DNA of 64,000 nt from CAWBRT01 sp963819175 (GCA_963819175.1 CAWFVJ010000019.1:135928-199927); one strand, 5' to 3'. Positions 1 to 8,573 are shown, counted from the stretch's first letter. The notes: generated by a model not told the origin, from the letters alone. A program made the numbers and translations.

Positions 1-524
1 CCTGCAGCAGATGCGCGAGGGATGGACCAAGAATCTTGCGTTGCTGTTTCCCGACGCAAGCAGCCTCGCATGCCGTCGTATGGCGGAGTTCGTCGTGCTC
101 GTGGCGCTGCCGCCGGCGGCCGCTCGGCGCATGGATTGCGAAAGCCGGTCCGGTTCGCTATGCGCTCTTGGGCGCCGCAGCCGCAGCCTGGGGAAATTTC
201 CTGCTGCGCACGCGCCGGGCGCATTTTGACCCGCTCTCCACCGCGCTGGCATTCTGCGGACTGCCGCTCTTCGCCGGCCTGCTGCTGCGCTCCGCCAGAG
301 CGCATCGCGACGGCCACGTGGGATGGAAAGGACGCGACTATTGCGTTTCGCCCGCATCTGCCACAATAGAGGAGGATCGTGCTCGGGCCGTTCCAGATTC
401 TTTAAGTGGTGCGGCTTTAGCCGCGCCGTCCAGAGTCAATAAGAGCTGCGGGCATTTAGCCCCAGAGGCTAGCGCGCCGTTATCAGGATATGTGAAGAAT
501 CACTATGATCTACTTAACGCGTAA
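1..524 (+). pseudogene. C-terminal fragment of a family 2 glycosyltransferase, frameshifted
   Basis: The gene enters from the left edge. Frame 2 reads QQMREGWTKNLALLFPDA, typical of the region after the catalytic domain of membrane GT2 glycosyltransferases. Around 110-130 the sensible reading moves to frame 3, which gives hydrophobic segments (YALLGAAAAAWGNFLL; LAFCGLPLFAGLLL) and ends with the family's usual GHVGWKGRDY tail near 312-341. The last part of frame 3 runs on without homology to a stop at 524, over the start of the next gene, so the original stop may also be lost. Seen: frame change and tail motif. Inferred: family. Substrate unknown. Confidence 0.5.
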
Positions 525-915
525 GTGCGAATTTTCGGCATCGCATTACTACCACAATCCGGAGCTGAGTCCGGAAGAGAACCGCCGGCTCTACGGCAAG
601 TGCGCCAATCTGAATGGACACGGCCACAACTACACCTTGGAGGTGACGCTCCGCGGCGAAGTCGATCCCACCACCGGTTTTGTGATCGACCTGAAAGACC
701 TGAAAGAAATCATGAACCGCGAGGTCGTCGAAACCTTGGACCATCGGCATCTCAACAAGGAGGTTGCCGAGTTCGCGCGGCGGAATCCCACCACGGAAAA
801 TATCGCCGTCTACATCTGGCAGCGGCTCGAGCCGAAGCTGAAAATCGCGAAGCTGCATCGCGTGCGGGTCTATGAGAATCATGACCTGTTCGTCGATTTC
901 TTAGGGGAAGCATGA
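505..915 (+). CDS. 6-pyruvoyl-tetrahydropterin synthase family protein (copy 1)
   Basis: A 136-residue COG0720 enzyme. The zinc ligands are His14 (FSASH), His39 and His41 (NGHGHNY). The catalytic Cys33 lies in YGKCANLNGHGHNY, and the Asp-His pair is in TLDHRHLN. The motif order and the stretch GEVDPTTGFVIDLKDLK resemble, from memory, animal PTPS (7,8-dihydroneopterin triphosphate to 6-pyruvoyl-tetrahydropterin) more than E. coli QueD, but COG0720 enzymes are functionally promiscuous and queuosine synthesis cannot be excluded. Its stop overlaps the next start by four bases (ATGA), so it is translationally coupled to a second paralogue, with folE following. Length is normal for the family. Confidence 0.88.
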   Translation: MIYLTRKCEFSASHYYHNPELSPEENRRLYGKCANLNGHGHNYTLEVTLRGEVDPTTGFVIDLKDLKEIMNREVVETLDHRHLNKEVAEFARRNPTTENIAVYIWQRLEPKLKIAKLHRVRVYENHDLFVDFLGEA

Positions 916-1412
916 AGGCGTATCTCACCAAGCGATACTGGCTTTCGGCGTCGCATCGCCTGCACTCGGAAAAGCTCACCGAAGAGCAGAACCGCGCCAC
1001 CTACGGCAAGTGCAACAATCCCTACGGACATGGGCACAACTATGCCGTCGAGGTTACGGTGGGCGGGCAAATCGATCCGGCCAGCGGCATGATCTGCGAT
1101 CTCGGCGAATTGGATTGCGTTGTCACCCGCGAGGTGCTGGAGCGCTTCGATCACCAGAACCTCAACTGCCTGCCTGAGTTTCGCGAGGCGGTGCCCACCA
1201 GCGAGAACCTCTGTAAAACGATCTACCAGATTTTGAAGCTGCGCTTCCGTGCGGCTCATCTCGAAAAGGTACGGCTCGAAGAGACATCGATGAACAGCTT
1301 TGAATATTCCGGGGCCCCCAGCGAAGCCGGGGCCCCCGGCGCGCCAACGCTGGGGTGGAAGCCCGCTGTCGGCTTGCTGGGGTGGTCAGGCGGCGAGGAG
1401 AGCAGCCGGTGA
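912..1412 (+). CDS. 6-pyruvoyl-tetrahydropterin synthase family protein (copy 2) with repeat-derived tail
   Basis: Second COG0720 paralogue, 166 residues. Zinc ligands are His15, His40 and His42, with catalytic Cys34 in YGKCNNPYGHGHNY and an FDHQNLN Asp-His motif, so the active site looks complete. It overlaps copy 1 by ATGA. The recognisable fold ends at about residue 133 (NSFEYSG). The last ~33 residues (Gly/Pro/Ala/Trp-rich) are translated from a dispersed GC-rich repeat also seen near 8.46 and 37.05 kb, so the tail is probably acquired and non-functional. Two adjacent copies with folE suggest either two different pterin reactions or a heteromeric enzyme; this is inference. Confidence 0.85.
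   Translation: MKAYLTKRYWLSASHRLHSEKLTEEQNRATYGKCNNPYGHGHNYAVEVTVGGQIDPASGMICDLGELDCVVTREVLERFDHQNLNCLPEFREAVPTSENLCKTIYQILKLRFRAAHLEKVRLEETSMNSFEYSGAPSEAGAPGAPTLGWKPAVGLLGWSGGEESSR
1312..1400. repeat. GC-rich dispersed repeat inside the end of the second PTPS gene
   Basis: The sequence contains GGGGCCCCCAGCGAAGCC, then GCGCCAACGCTGGGGTGG, then CTGTCGGCTTGCTGGGGTGG. Related units occur reversed at 37025-37075 (CCACCCCAGCAAGCCAACAG) and in part at 8365-8485. It supplies the terminal coding sequence of the upstream gene. Confidence 0.6.
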
Positions 1413-1447
1413 GGCGAAGTCGCAACCATGCGGAATTCGAGGGTGCA

Positions 1448-2089
1448 ATGAAAGACGTGACGAATGTTGTTCCGGCCGACCCGGCCAACGGTCTCGGCGG
1501 CAATCATCTCCCGGCGCTGTCCAGCGCCGGCATGGAGACATTGATCCGTGAAATGCTGACGAGACTTGGCGAAGACCCCGAGCGCGAGGGCCTGCTGCGT
1601 ACCCCTGAGCGCGTTCACCGCTCCCTGGAGTTCCTGACCAAGGGATACAACGAGGACCCTCACACGCTGCTCAATGGCGCACTCTTCACCGTCGAATACG
1701 ATGAGATGGTGATCGTCAAGGACATCGAGATGTTCAGCCTCTGCGAGCATCACATGCTGCCCTTTTTCGGCAAGGTCCACGTCGCCTACATTCCCAACGG
1801 CAAGGTGATCGGGCTCAGCAAGATTCCCCGGCTGGTCGAGATTTTCGCCCGCCGCTTGCAGGTACAGGAACGCCTGACCACGCAGATCGCGGAGACCATT
1901 CAGGATGTCATTCAACCGCAGGGTGTCGGCGTCGTCATTGAAGCGCGCCACCTGTGCATGATGATGCGCGGTGTGGAAAAACAGCACTCTGCCGCGGTCA
2001 CCTCAGCCATGCTGGGCGCCTTCCGCGATCTCGATACGCGCAGTGAGTTTCTGTCGCTGATTCGCCACAAAGAACCCAGCGACTACTAG
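1448..2089 (+). CDS. folE: GTP cyclohydrolase I
   Basis: Converts GTP to 7,8-dihydroneopterin triphosphate, the first step to folate, biopterin and queuosine and the substrate of the two PTPS-like proteins just upstream. The 213-residue protein has the zinc ligands Cys99 and His102 (FSLCEHHMLPFFGK) and Cys170 (ARHLCMMMRG), plus the family segments RTPERVHRSL and GLSKIPRLVEIFARRLQ. I chose the ATG at 1448; an in-frame start at 1355 would add 31 residues read from the repeat-bearing end of the previous gene. The N-terminal ~25 residues are low in homology, as is common. Probably co-transcribed with the PTPS genes. Confidence 0.95.
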   Translation: MKDVTNVVPADPANGLGGNHLPALSSAGMETLIREMLTRLGEDPEREGLLRTPERVHRSLEFLTKGYNEDPHTLLNGALFTVEYDEMVIVKDIEMFSLCEHHMLPFFGKVHVAYIPNGKVIGLSKIPRLVEIFARRLQVQERLTTQIAETIQDVIQPQGVGVVIEARHLCMMMRGVEKQHSAAVTSAMLGAFRDLDTRSEFLSLIRHKEPSDY

Positions 2090-2109
2090 CCAAACCCGTC
2101 GTACACGCC

Positions 2110-2445
2110 CCAGCGATCGGGTGCCTCATTCAAGCGAAGCTTGGGTGGGGCTTTCGTTTGGTCGCTAAGGCTGTTTCACGTTAGACGTTTCTCGTTAGTC
2201 GGTTTCGGTGATCTTTTTTCGGGTGCCCCAGGTTCGCCCGTCGTTGGCTAACCTGGGGTAGTTTCTTCGTGCGGAATAGTGAACCATGCGGTCCACGTTG
2301 ATTTGGTGGCCCACATTTGCCGGGTGCCCCATCCTTAGCCCGTCGTTGGCTAACCTGGGGTAGTTTCTTCGTGCGGAGTAGTGAACTAGGCGATCCACAT
2401 TGATTTGGTGGCCCACATTTGCCCGCAGTTGGCTAATGTGGGATC
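2110..2445. repeat. Cluster of hairpin repeats downstream of folE
   Basis: Four hairpins follow each other. 2120-2155 pairs CATTCAAGC with GCTTGGGTG. 2222-2262 pairs CCCCAGGTT with AACCTGGGG. 2305-2370 is a hybrid in which a half-copy of the ACATTTGCC type runs straight into an AACCTGGGG-type copy. 2412-2442 pairs CCCACATT with AATGTGGG. Outer flanks (GGTGCCCCA and TGGGGTAGTTTCTT) are shared between types while the inner stems differ. Confidence 0.85.
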
Positions 2446-2485
2446 GAAAAGCGTTAGACTCTTCCCTTGGTGTATCCTCCGAACC

Positions 2486-3268
2486 ATGGCGCGCAAAAGC
2501 ACTAAGCCCACGGCAGCAACCAGACAGGCACGCACGCGGCGCAAGCCGGCGGGCGCTGACGGCGCGGCTCCCTTGCGTGGCAAAGTCGCGCTCGTCACCG
2601 GCGGGAACCGTGGCATAGGCTTCGCCATCGCTCAGGCTCTCGTCGAGGCCGGAGCTTCCGTCGTCATCACCGGACGCGATGAGCGCGCATTGCAGACGGC
2701 TGCTGCCCGCCTGCCGAAAGCGCGCGCGCTTCACTGCGACGTTCGCGACCCACATTCCGTCGAGCGGCTTTTCCACGTCATCGGCGAAAAGTTCGGCAGC
2801 CTCGACATCCTGGTGAATAACGCGGGCCTCGCGCATCCCAACCGGGAAATTGCCAAACTCCCTCTAGCCGAATGGCAGGAAGTGATTGAAACCAATCTGA
2901 CCGGATTGTTTCTGGTGACGCGGGCGGCGCTGCTGCTGATGCAGGGCGGCGGCACCATCGTCAACAATCTTTCCGTGGCCGCGCGGACGATCTTCCCGGG
3001 GATGGCGGCCTACACCGCATCCAAGCACGGCGCGCTGGGCTTCACCCAAACCTTGCGCGAGGAGTTGCGACCCCGGCAGATCCGTGTCATTGCCCTGATG
3101 CCGGGCGCCACCGACACGGCCATCTGGGATCAGATCTGGCCCGACGCTCCGAGGCACAAAATGATAACGCCGCAGACGGTCGCCAAGGCCCTGCTTGCCG
3201 CCATCCTGTTGCCCGCCAACGCCACGCTCTCCGAATTGGTAATCACCCCAACCGGCGGCGCGCTCTGA
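2486..3268 (+). CDS. Short-chain dehydrogenase/reductase
   Basis: A classical SDR of 260 residues. After a basic ~30-residue leader (rich in Lys/Arg/Ala) come the NAD(P)-binding TGGNRGIG, NNAG, the catalytic Ser in NNLSVAA and the Tyr/Lys pair in YTASK. The ATG at 2486 avoids reading through the hairpin repeats upstream. It lies 400 bp behind folE, separated by repeats, so co-transcription is uncertain. In animals the PTPS product is reduced by sepiapterin reductase, also an SDR, so a role in pterin reduction is an attractive but unproven guess; FabG-like or sugar dehydrogenase activity is equally possible. Confidence 0.85.
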   Translation: MARKSTKPTAATRQARTRRKPAGADGAAPLRGKVALVTGGNRGIGFAIAQALVEAGASVVITGRDERALQTAAARLPKARALHCDVRDPHSVERLFHVIGEKFGSLDILVNNAGLAHPNREIAKLPLAEWQEVIETNLTGLFLVTRAALLLMQGGGTIVNNLSVAARTIFPGMAAYTASKHGALGFTQTLREELRPRQIRVIALMPGATDTAIWDQIWPDAPRHKMITPQTVAKALLAAILLPANATLSELVITPTGGAL

Positions 3269-3284
3269 GCCGGGCGTCCACATT

Positions 3285-3412
3285 GATTTGGTGGCCCACA
3301 TTTGCCCGCCGTCGGCTAATGTGGGGTGGAAGCGCTGGTGCCCCATATCTGCTGTAGTTAGCCGGGTGCCCCACCCTTTCGCCTGCTTTTGGCGAAGGGT
3401 GGGTAATTTCTT
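3285..3412. repeat. Hairpin repeats between convergent genes
   Basis: One CCCACATT/AATGTGGG hairpin (3295-3326), a degenerate ATATCTGC half-copy (about 3340-3357), and a CCCTTTCGCC/GGCGAAGGG hairpin (3364-3402). They lie in the convergent gap between the SDR and the EamA transporter, where they could also end transcription; there is no clear T tract. Confidence 0.8.
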
Positions 3413-3447
3413 ACGCTAACCCCAGTTAGTTTTTTAAAAACCGCTCA

Positions 3448-4308
3448 TCATCCCAGCACCAGTCCGGCTACTCCCGAAGCGATCAACACCGATCCGAATA
3501 TCCGCTGTTTCGCCTTGCCTTCATGCAGCAGCTTCGTCCCAAAGTATGCGCCGATCATCATCGACATCTCGCGTGCGGGCGCAATGTGGCTGACCGGCGC
3601 AATCCGCATGGCATACAACACCAGGATGTATGCCAGCGGCGTAAGCACCATGATTCCAAGCGCCTCTTTCCAGCAGCGCGCAAACTCCGCCGGAATCGTC
3701 GCGCGCTCGCGCCAGCCTCTGTAGGAAAACACGACGGCGCGAAAAATATTCTCGGCATAATCCACCAGGATCGGCGAGAGCAGCAGCACCTTGACGGAAT
3801 AGCCGTCCACAATGGTGTAGCAGGCTATGGTGAGGCCGGTCATCGTCCCCCAAAAGAGTCCGGCGCGACCGGCGCCGCCGCTGAAGATTCGCGCTCCGTC
3901 CGAGATCACCAGGATTCCGCAGACCACCAGCAGAGCGCCGCCGATGGCAATCACCGTTGGACGCTCGTGCAGCACCAGAATGGCTCCGCCGAAGGAGAAC
4001 AGTGGGCCGGTGCCTCGTGCCAACGGGTAAACCACCGACAAATCTCCCGCCCGATACCCTCGCTGCAGCGCCTCAAAATAACAGACGTGCACCAAGCCGG
4101 TCGCAAGCAGGAAAACCACGGCCTTGGCGCCGATCTTCGGCCAATCGTCGCGCAACACCCAGATCGCGAAGGGAAACAGAACGATCGATGCGCCGATGCA
4201 TACGAACCACATCAGGTGGCGGCAATCGGCGGCCCGCTTGGCCAGCAGATTCCATGTGGAATGACAGAATGCAGCGATGATGATCAGAACAAGAGCTGTA
4301 ATCGACAC
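3448..4308 (-). CDS. EamA/DMT-family transporter
   Basis: A 286-residue integral membrane protein of the drug/metabolite transporter superfamily with about ten hydrophobic segments, from MSITALVLIIIAAFCHSTWN at the N-terminus to GSVLIASGVAGLVLG at the C-terminus. It shows the two-fold EamA repeat; the first repeat ends with GGALLVVCGILVISDG. The N-terminal FCHSTWNLLAK segment is typical of EamA repeats. Probably an inner-membrane metabolite exporter or permease; the substrate cannot be read from sequence. It stands alone, convergent with the SDR gene. Confidence 0.88.
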   Translation of the reverse strand: MSITALVLIIIAAFCHSTWNLLAKRAADCRHLMWFVCIGASIVLFPFAIWVLRDDWPKIGAKAVVFLLATGLVHVCYFEALQRGYRAGDLSVVYPLARGTGPLFSFGGAILVLHERPTVIAIGGALLVVCGILVISDGARIFSGGAGRAGLFWGTMTGLTIACYTIVDGYSVKVLLLSPILVDYAENIFRAVVFSYRGWRERATIPAEFARCWKEALGIMVLTPLAYILVLYAMRIAPVSHIAPAREMSMMIGAYFGTKLLHEGKAKQRIFGSVLIASGVAGLVLG

Positions 4309-4424
4309 GGGTACGCTAGGTCGAACTCCCCAAAGAAATTTTCTGAAGTTTGTCTGCGTTAAGCAGCAAACTTACAGAGCGCAGCCGCGACTGTCAAGCA
4401 ACCCTCCACACGTGGTTAGGTATC

Positions 4425-4820
4425 GCAGGTGGCCCACATTTGCCCGCTGTTGGCTAATGTGGGGTCGGTTGCGGGTGCCCCATCCTTTCGCCTGTCTTTG
4501 GCGAAGGGCAGGTGGCCCACATTTGCCCGCAGTTGGCTAATGTGGGGTCGGTTGCGGGTGCCCCATCCTTTCCCCTGTCTTTGGCGAAGGGTGGGTAGTT
4601 TCTTTCCGAATCGTGCAGCCGCTTTCGGGATGCGGGTGCCCCATCCTTTCGCCTGTTTTTGGCGAAGGGTGGGGTAGTTTCTTTAACTCTAGCAAGCTGC
4701 TGAAGAACTCTTCTCCGAGGGTGTCATCCTGAGCGAAGTTCGGCAAAGCCGAACGCAGTCGAAGGACCCCTACTCGAATAGGTGGCCCACATTTGCCCGC
4801 TGTTGGCTAATGTGGGATAG
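4425..4820. repeat. Dense array of alternating hairpin repeats
   Basis: Three ACATTTGCC/GGCTAATGT hairpins (4433-4464, 4516-4547, 4786-4816) alternate with three CCTTTCGCC/GGCGAAGGG hairpins (about 4474-4510, 4556-4600, 4636-4680). A TCATCCTGAGCGAAG repeat sits at 4722-4770. The A-B-A-B-B order looks like local tandem duplication of a composite unit. Open frames through here (for example 4429-4677) are repeat translations, not genes. Confidence 0.88.
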
Positions 4821-4836
4821 ATCGCAAGCTCTCCCT

Positions 4837-5586
4837 TTAAATTCCATATCGGTATCGGCGTGGCCGGGAAGGGAAGAGTCGTATCAGCACAAGTCCGGCA
4901 ACGAATCCGCCGACGTGCGCCCAGAACGCCGTTCCTCCGCCGCTGGGGTTGCTGGCGGAGATGGAGGTCGCGGCCCCGCTCAAAAACTGTACGACAAACC
5001 AGTATCCAAGCACGACCCAGGCCGGCAGCCACATGAAGAAAACGAAGAAGAAGGGAACCAGCGTTAGCACGCGGGCCTTGGGATACAGCACAAAATACGC
5101 GCCCATGATTCCCGCGATCGCTCCGCTGGCGCCAACGCTGGGCACAGGCGAGGTCAGGTTCAGCAACGTATGCGTCACGCCGCCCGCCAGCCCGCACATC
5201 AGGTACATCATCAGATACGTGAAGTGCCCAAGATGGTCCTCGACATTGTCTCCAAAGATCCAAAGCGCCCACATGTTGGCGATGACGTGCAGCCATGAAC
5301 CATGCAGAAACATTGAGGTGAAGAACGGCAGCAAAGCCGAAGCCGGAGTCACCACATGCGCGCCAAGCTGCGACACCAGCCGCATCGGCACCTGTCCGCC
5401 CTCGAAAAGAATTGTTACCCTGAGCGGCACCAGCCCGAAGATGCGCACCAATCCGTCCAGTGCGCCCCGACCGTAGTGCACCTTCGTCATCCACTCAAAC
5501 AAAAAAATCCCTATATTGATGACGAGCAGCAGCCACGTCATATAAGGCGTCGTCATGCGGGGCGCGTCATCTTTGAGCGGGATCAT
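4837..5586 (-). CDS. Rhomboid-family intramembrane serine protease
   Basis: A 249-residue six-to-seven-helix membrane protein. The catalytic serine is Ser154 in GASGAIAG and the histidine is His224 in FWAHVGGF. The L1-loop and helix-2 signature is ITSMFLHGSWLH-like, here FFTSMFLHGSWLHVIANM (residues 89-106). The N-terminal MIPLKDD and the following TMs are typical of the acidobacterial/proteobacterial group. It should cleave transmembrane helices within the inner membrane; targets unknown. The gene is monocistronic and flanked by hairpin repeats on both sides. Confidence 0.93.
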   Translation of the reverse strand: MIPLKDDAPRMTTPYMTWLLLVINIGIFLFEWMTKVHYGRGALDGLVRIFGLVPLRVTILFEGGQVPMRLVSQLGAHVVTPASALLPFFTSMFLHGSWLHVIANMWALWIFGDNVEDHLGHFTYLMMYLMCGLAGGVTHTLLNLTSPVPSVGASGAIAGIMGAYFVLYPKARVLTLVPFFFVFFMWLPAWVVLGYWFVVQFLSGAATSISASNPSGGGTAFWAHVGGFVAGLVLIRLFPSRPRRYRYGI

Positions 5587-5669
5587 GCGGCTGTGAAATC
5601 ACCGGAGCTGTTCTGAAACGTCCAGCTCACAATTCTAATCCATGCGCAGCCTTCGGTTTCCCCATGTAC

Positions 5670-6010
5670 GCCGGTGGCCCACATTTGCCGCAGTTGCTAA
5701 TGTGGGGTGATATTACCCTAGGGTGCCCCATTCAAGCGAAGCTTGGGTGGGGCTTTTCGTCTCAAGCCGGGTGCCCCATCCTTTCGCCAGTTTTTGGCGA
5801 AGGGTGGGGTAGTCGTCCTACACAAAAAGCAACTAGCGGGTGCCCCATCCTTTCGCCTGTTTTTGGCGAAGGGTGGGGTAGTTTCTTCCTGAATCGTAAC
5901 GTTATCCCTGCGCACGCACCCTCAAATCCGTCATCCCGACCGAAGTGGAGGGATCTTGTGTTTTCCGCGCTTGGTGCCCCACATCTGCCGCAGTCAGCAG
6001 ATGTGGGAAC
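5670..6010. repeat. Hairpin repeats between the rhomboid gene and truB
   Basis: In order: CCCACATTTGCC/AATGTGGGG (5677-5707), CATTCAAGC/GCTTGGGTG (5722-5755), two tandem CCTTTCGCC/GGCGAAGGG copies (5767-5813, 5839-5885), a 'CCGTCATCCCGACCGAAG' repeat (5927-5960), and CCCACATCTGC/GCAGATGTGGG (5972-6008). Five different stem sequences occur within 340 bp. Confidence 0.87.
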
Positions 6011-6098
6011 CCGGGAACCCTTCCCAACGCGGGTCTTCCGCAAACCCTATCAGTTTGCGATTGACCGGCGGCACCGTCAGCGTCGACCATAGGCAGAC

Positions 6099-7046
6099 AT
6101 GGCAATTGACGGCATCCTGATTGTGGACAAGCCCGCGGGCATGACTTCGCACGACGTTGTTGCCGGCGTGCGGCGCATCTGCGGCGAGCGCTCGGTGGGG
6201 CATCTGGGCACGCTCGACCCCATGGCAACCGGCGTTCTGCCGCTGGTTTTGGGACGCATGACCCGCCTCGCGCAGTTCTACCAGGGAGCCGCGAAAGCCT
6301 ACGCCGGCGAAATCCGCTTCGGCACGGCAACCGACAGCTACGACGCCGATGGCGATCCCGTCGAGTTCCAGCCGCAGTACGAGCCGTTGCCGCTTACGCT
6401 GGAGTCCGTGCGAGCCGCCGCCGCGCACTTTCGCGGACGCATGCAGCAGCTTCCGCCGCCATTCTCGGCCAAAAAGATCAAGGGAGTTCCGGCCTACAAG
6501 CTGGCGCGCCGCAAAGTGGAAGTGGAATTGAAGCCCGTGGAAGTTGAGATCGAGGAGTTCGTTATCGATTCGCTTGCCGAGGACCGCGCCTGCTTCCGCG
6601 CCGTCGTTTCCGCCGGAACCTACGTGCGCTGCATCGCGCACGAACTGGGGCAGCGTCTCGGCTGCGGCGCGCACCTCAGTGCCTTGCGCCGCACCCTCTG
6701 CGGCGAATTCCGTGTCGAAGACGCTCATTCGCTCGACGAGATTGCGCGTCGCGTCGCTGCCGGCGCGGGCCTGGGCGATTATCTGATTCATCCCCGGAAG
6801 ATTCTGCCGCACATGCCGGCCGTCACTGCTTCGCCCGAAACCGCCGGACGTGTGCGCAACGGAAATGCCGTCAACCTGCCCGAAATGTCGGAGGCCAAGC
6901 TGGTAAGGGTATTCGCCAACCAGTCCGACCTGCTCGCCATTGCCAGCCGGATTGCCGGAACGCTCTTCCAGCCCAAGGTCGTCCTGGCCGCCGCCGGCAA
7001 AGACGCTGGCAAAGCAGGGAACCCCGCCCTAAACGAACCCGAATGA
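6099..7046 (+). CDS. truB: tRNA pseudouridine(55) synthase
   Basis: Isomerises U55 of the T-loop in tRNAs. The 315-residue protein has the catalytic Asp40 in GHLGTLDPMATGVLPL, the N-terminal GILIVDKPAGMTSHDVV segment, and the AGTYVRCIAHELG motif of the active-site fold. A PUA-like C-terminal region follows (about residues 245-300), then a short Ala/Gly-rich tail. Length fits the family. It is usually near rbfA/infB; here it stands alone between repeat clusters. ATG at 6099 fits the conserved N-terminus. Confidence 0.96.
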   Translation: MAIDGILIVDKPAGMTSHDVVAGVRRICGERSVGHLGTLDPMATGVLPLVLGRMTRLAQFYQGAAKAYAGEIRFGTATDSYDADGDPVEFQPQYEPLPLTLESVRAAAAHFRGRMQQLPPPFSAKKIKGVPAYKLARRKVEVELKPVEVEIEEFVIDSLAEDRACFRAVVSAGTYVRCIAHELGQRLGCGAHLSALRRTLCGEFRVEDAHSLDEIARRVAAGAGLGDYLIHPRKILPHMPAVTASPETAGRVRNGNAVNLPEMSEAKLVRVFANQSDLLAIASRIAGTLFQPKVVLAAAGKDAGKAGNPALNEPE

Positions 7047-7074
7047 AACTGAGCCGGTTCCGGTGCGGGGAGCA

Positions 7075-7405
7075 TGGCCGGGTGCCCCATTCAAGCCCGC
7101 TGTTGGCTTGGGTGGGGTAGTTTCCTTCTCTGCGTGCTCCCTCCCCCCCGAAGTGTCATCCTGAGCGCAGCGAAGGATCTATGTATTGTCTGTCCCTTCT
7201 CCCCATAACGCCGGGTGCCCCAGGTTCCGCGCCGCGCTGTTCGGTGGTGGCCCATATTTGCCCGCTGTTGGCAAATGTGGGATGGACTTACTCTCGCGGG
7301 TGCGCGGGTGCCCCAGGTTCGCCGGTCGTTGGCTAACCTGGGGTAGTTTCCTTTCTTTCAATGCTTGCGTCCTTCTCGAAGTGTCATCCTGAGCATAGCG
7401 AAGGA
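7075..7405. repeat. Hairpin and 'GAAGGATCT' repeats after truB
   Basis: Hairpins: CATTCAAGC type (7079-7120), a damaged CCAGGTT type (7212-7232), CCCATATTTGCC/GGCAAATGTGGG (7251-7281, a variant whose arms differ from the usual type but still pair), and CCCCAGGTT/AACCTGGGG (7311-7345). Two TCATCCTGAGC...GCGAAGGATCT copies lie at 7154-7181 and 7382-7410. Confidence 0.85.
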
Positions 7406-7448
7406 TCTGCTGTTTCTCCCGTTTCGAGCAGGGATTTATACTGTCTGC

Positions 7449-7955
7449 ATGTACGACTCCATCGCAAAGCAGTTCCTCGACACTTCCGCCAAACAGCTTG
7501 AGGTCCACTCGTCGCGCATCGACGACTGCCTGGGGCGCCTTACCCATGACCAGCTTTGGTGGCGCGGCGCCGATGCCCAAAACTCCGTCGCCAACCTGGT
7601 GCTGCATCTCTGCGGAAACGTCGGCCAATCCACGGCGGCATTTGTGGACCTCCCGGACACCCGCGACCGCGAGCGTGAATTCGAGCAACGCTCCGGCCTC
7701 ACCTCCAACGAGCTGCGCGCAATGCTGAAAGCGACGGTCTCCGCTGCCGTGGCCGCATTCCGAAGCATGCCTGAGGATCGTCTTAAGGAAATTGTTCGCA
7801 CCAAGCTCTACGAGCGTCCGATGCTGAAGGCCATCTACTCGATGGTCGATCACTTCTCCCAGCACACCGGGCAGATCCTCTACGCCACCAAACTGATGAC
7901 GGGCCACGACCTCGGCTACTACGCCCACCTCAACAAACCCAAACCCAGCGCGTGA
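7449..7955 (+). CDS. DinB-like (DUF1572-type) four-helix protein
   Basis: 168 residues, all-helical. The three metal-binding histidines expected of the DinB/YfiT-like fold are His53 (NLVLHLCGN), His135 and His139 (DHFSQHTGQI). These proteins bind divalent metal and in some cases act as thiol- or bacillithiol-dependent transferases; the substrate here is unknown. The start at 7449 is chosen because the longer frame reads through a dispersed repeat. No partner gene nearby, so function cannot be narrowed. Confidence 0.82.
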   Translation: MYDSIAKQFLDTSAKQLEVHSSRIDDCLGRLTHDQLWWRGADAQNSVANLVLHLCGNVGQSTAAFVDLPDTRDREREFEQRSGLTSNELRAMLKATVSAAVAAFRSMPEDRLKEIVRTKLYERPMLKAIYSMVDHFSQHTGQILYATKLMTGHDLGYYAHLNKPKPSA

Positions 7956-8009
7956 AGATCCGCGCCGCTCAAAAGGGAACTGGTTCGTGCCTTTCTTTCA
8001 CTAAAGAAA

Positions 8010-8500
8010 CATTTGTCCGTCATCCCGACCGAAGCGGAGGGATCTTGTGTTTTCCACTACCCGGCATTGGATCAGGTGGCCCACATTTGCCCGCCGTTGG
8101 CTAATGTGGGATCGAAGTGTTGGCCGGGTGCCCCATCCTTTCGCCTGTCTTTGGCGAAGGGTGGGGTAGTTTCTTCCTGAATCGTGACGCTATCCCTGCG
8201 CACGTACCCTCCCGTCCGTCATCCCGACCGAAGCGGAGGGATCTTGTGTTTTCCACTACCCGCATTGGATCTGGTGGCCCACATTTGCCCGCCGTTGGCT
8301 AATGTGGGAGCGAAGTGTTGCTACCCCACATCTGCGCGGGTGCCCCAGATCCCGCCCGTGTCGGGGCCCCCAGCGAGGCTCGGCTCGCTGTGGTGACTGA
8401 GGGCTGACCTGGGGTAGTTTGCTAATGCCCTCCCGAAGTGTCATCCTGGGCGCAGCCGGGGACCCCGACAAGCCCGCTGTTGGCTTGTAATCGAGTCCGG
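8010..8500. repeat. Mixed dispersed repeats
   Basis: A near-duplicate module occurs twice: a 'CATCCCGACCGAAGCGGAGG' repeat followed by CCACTACC...GCATTGGAT and an ACATTTGCC/GGCTAATGT hairpin (8018-8110 and 8219-8308). Between them is a CCTTTCGCC/GGCGAAGGG hairpin (8127-8170). Then come a CACATCTGC half-copy (about 8320), a CCAGATCC-type arm (8340-8415) and a GC-rich unit (8455-8490) related to the one in the second PTPS gene. Confidence 0.82.
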
Positions 8501-8573
8501 CGCTTGCGAGGCAGCCACTCACCGCCACCCTCTCGCCGCGCATCTTCCATGTTGCGCGGTACAATCGGCTCAT

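Noticed and set aside
2195..2836. Minus-strand open frame with internally repeated peptide (NVGHQINVDR... units)
   Set aside because: The peptide repeats are translations of the DNA hairpin repeats, and the frame runs antisense into the SDR gene.
4425..4820. CRISPR-like look of alternating short repeats
   Set aside because: Units are internally palindromic and of several different sequences, spacing is irregular, there are no unique equal-length spacers and no cas genes.
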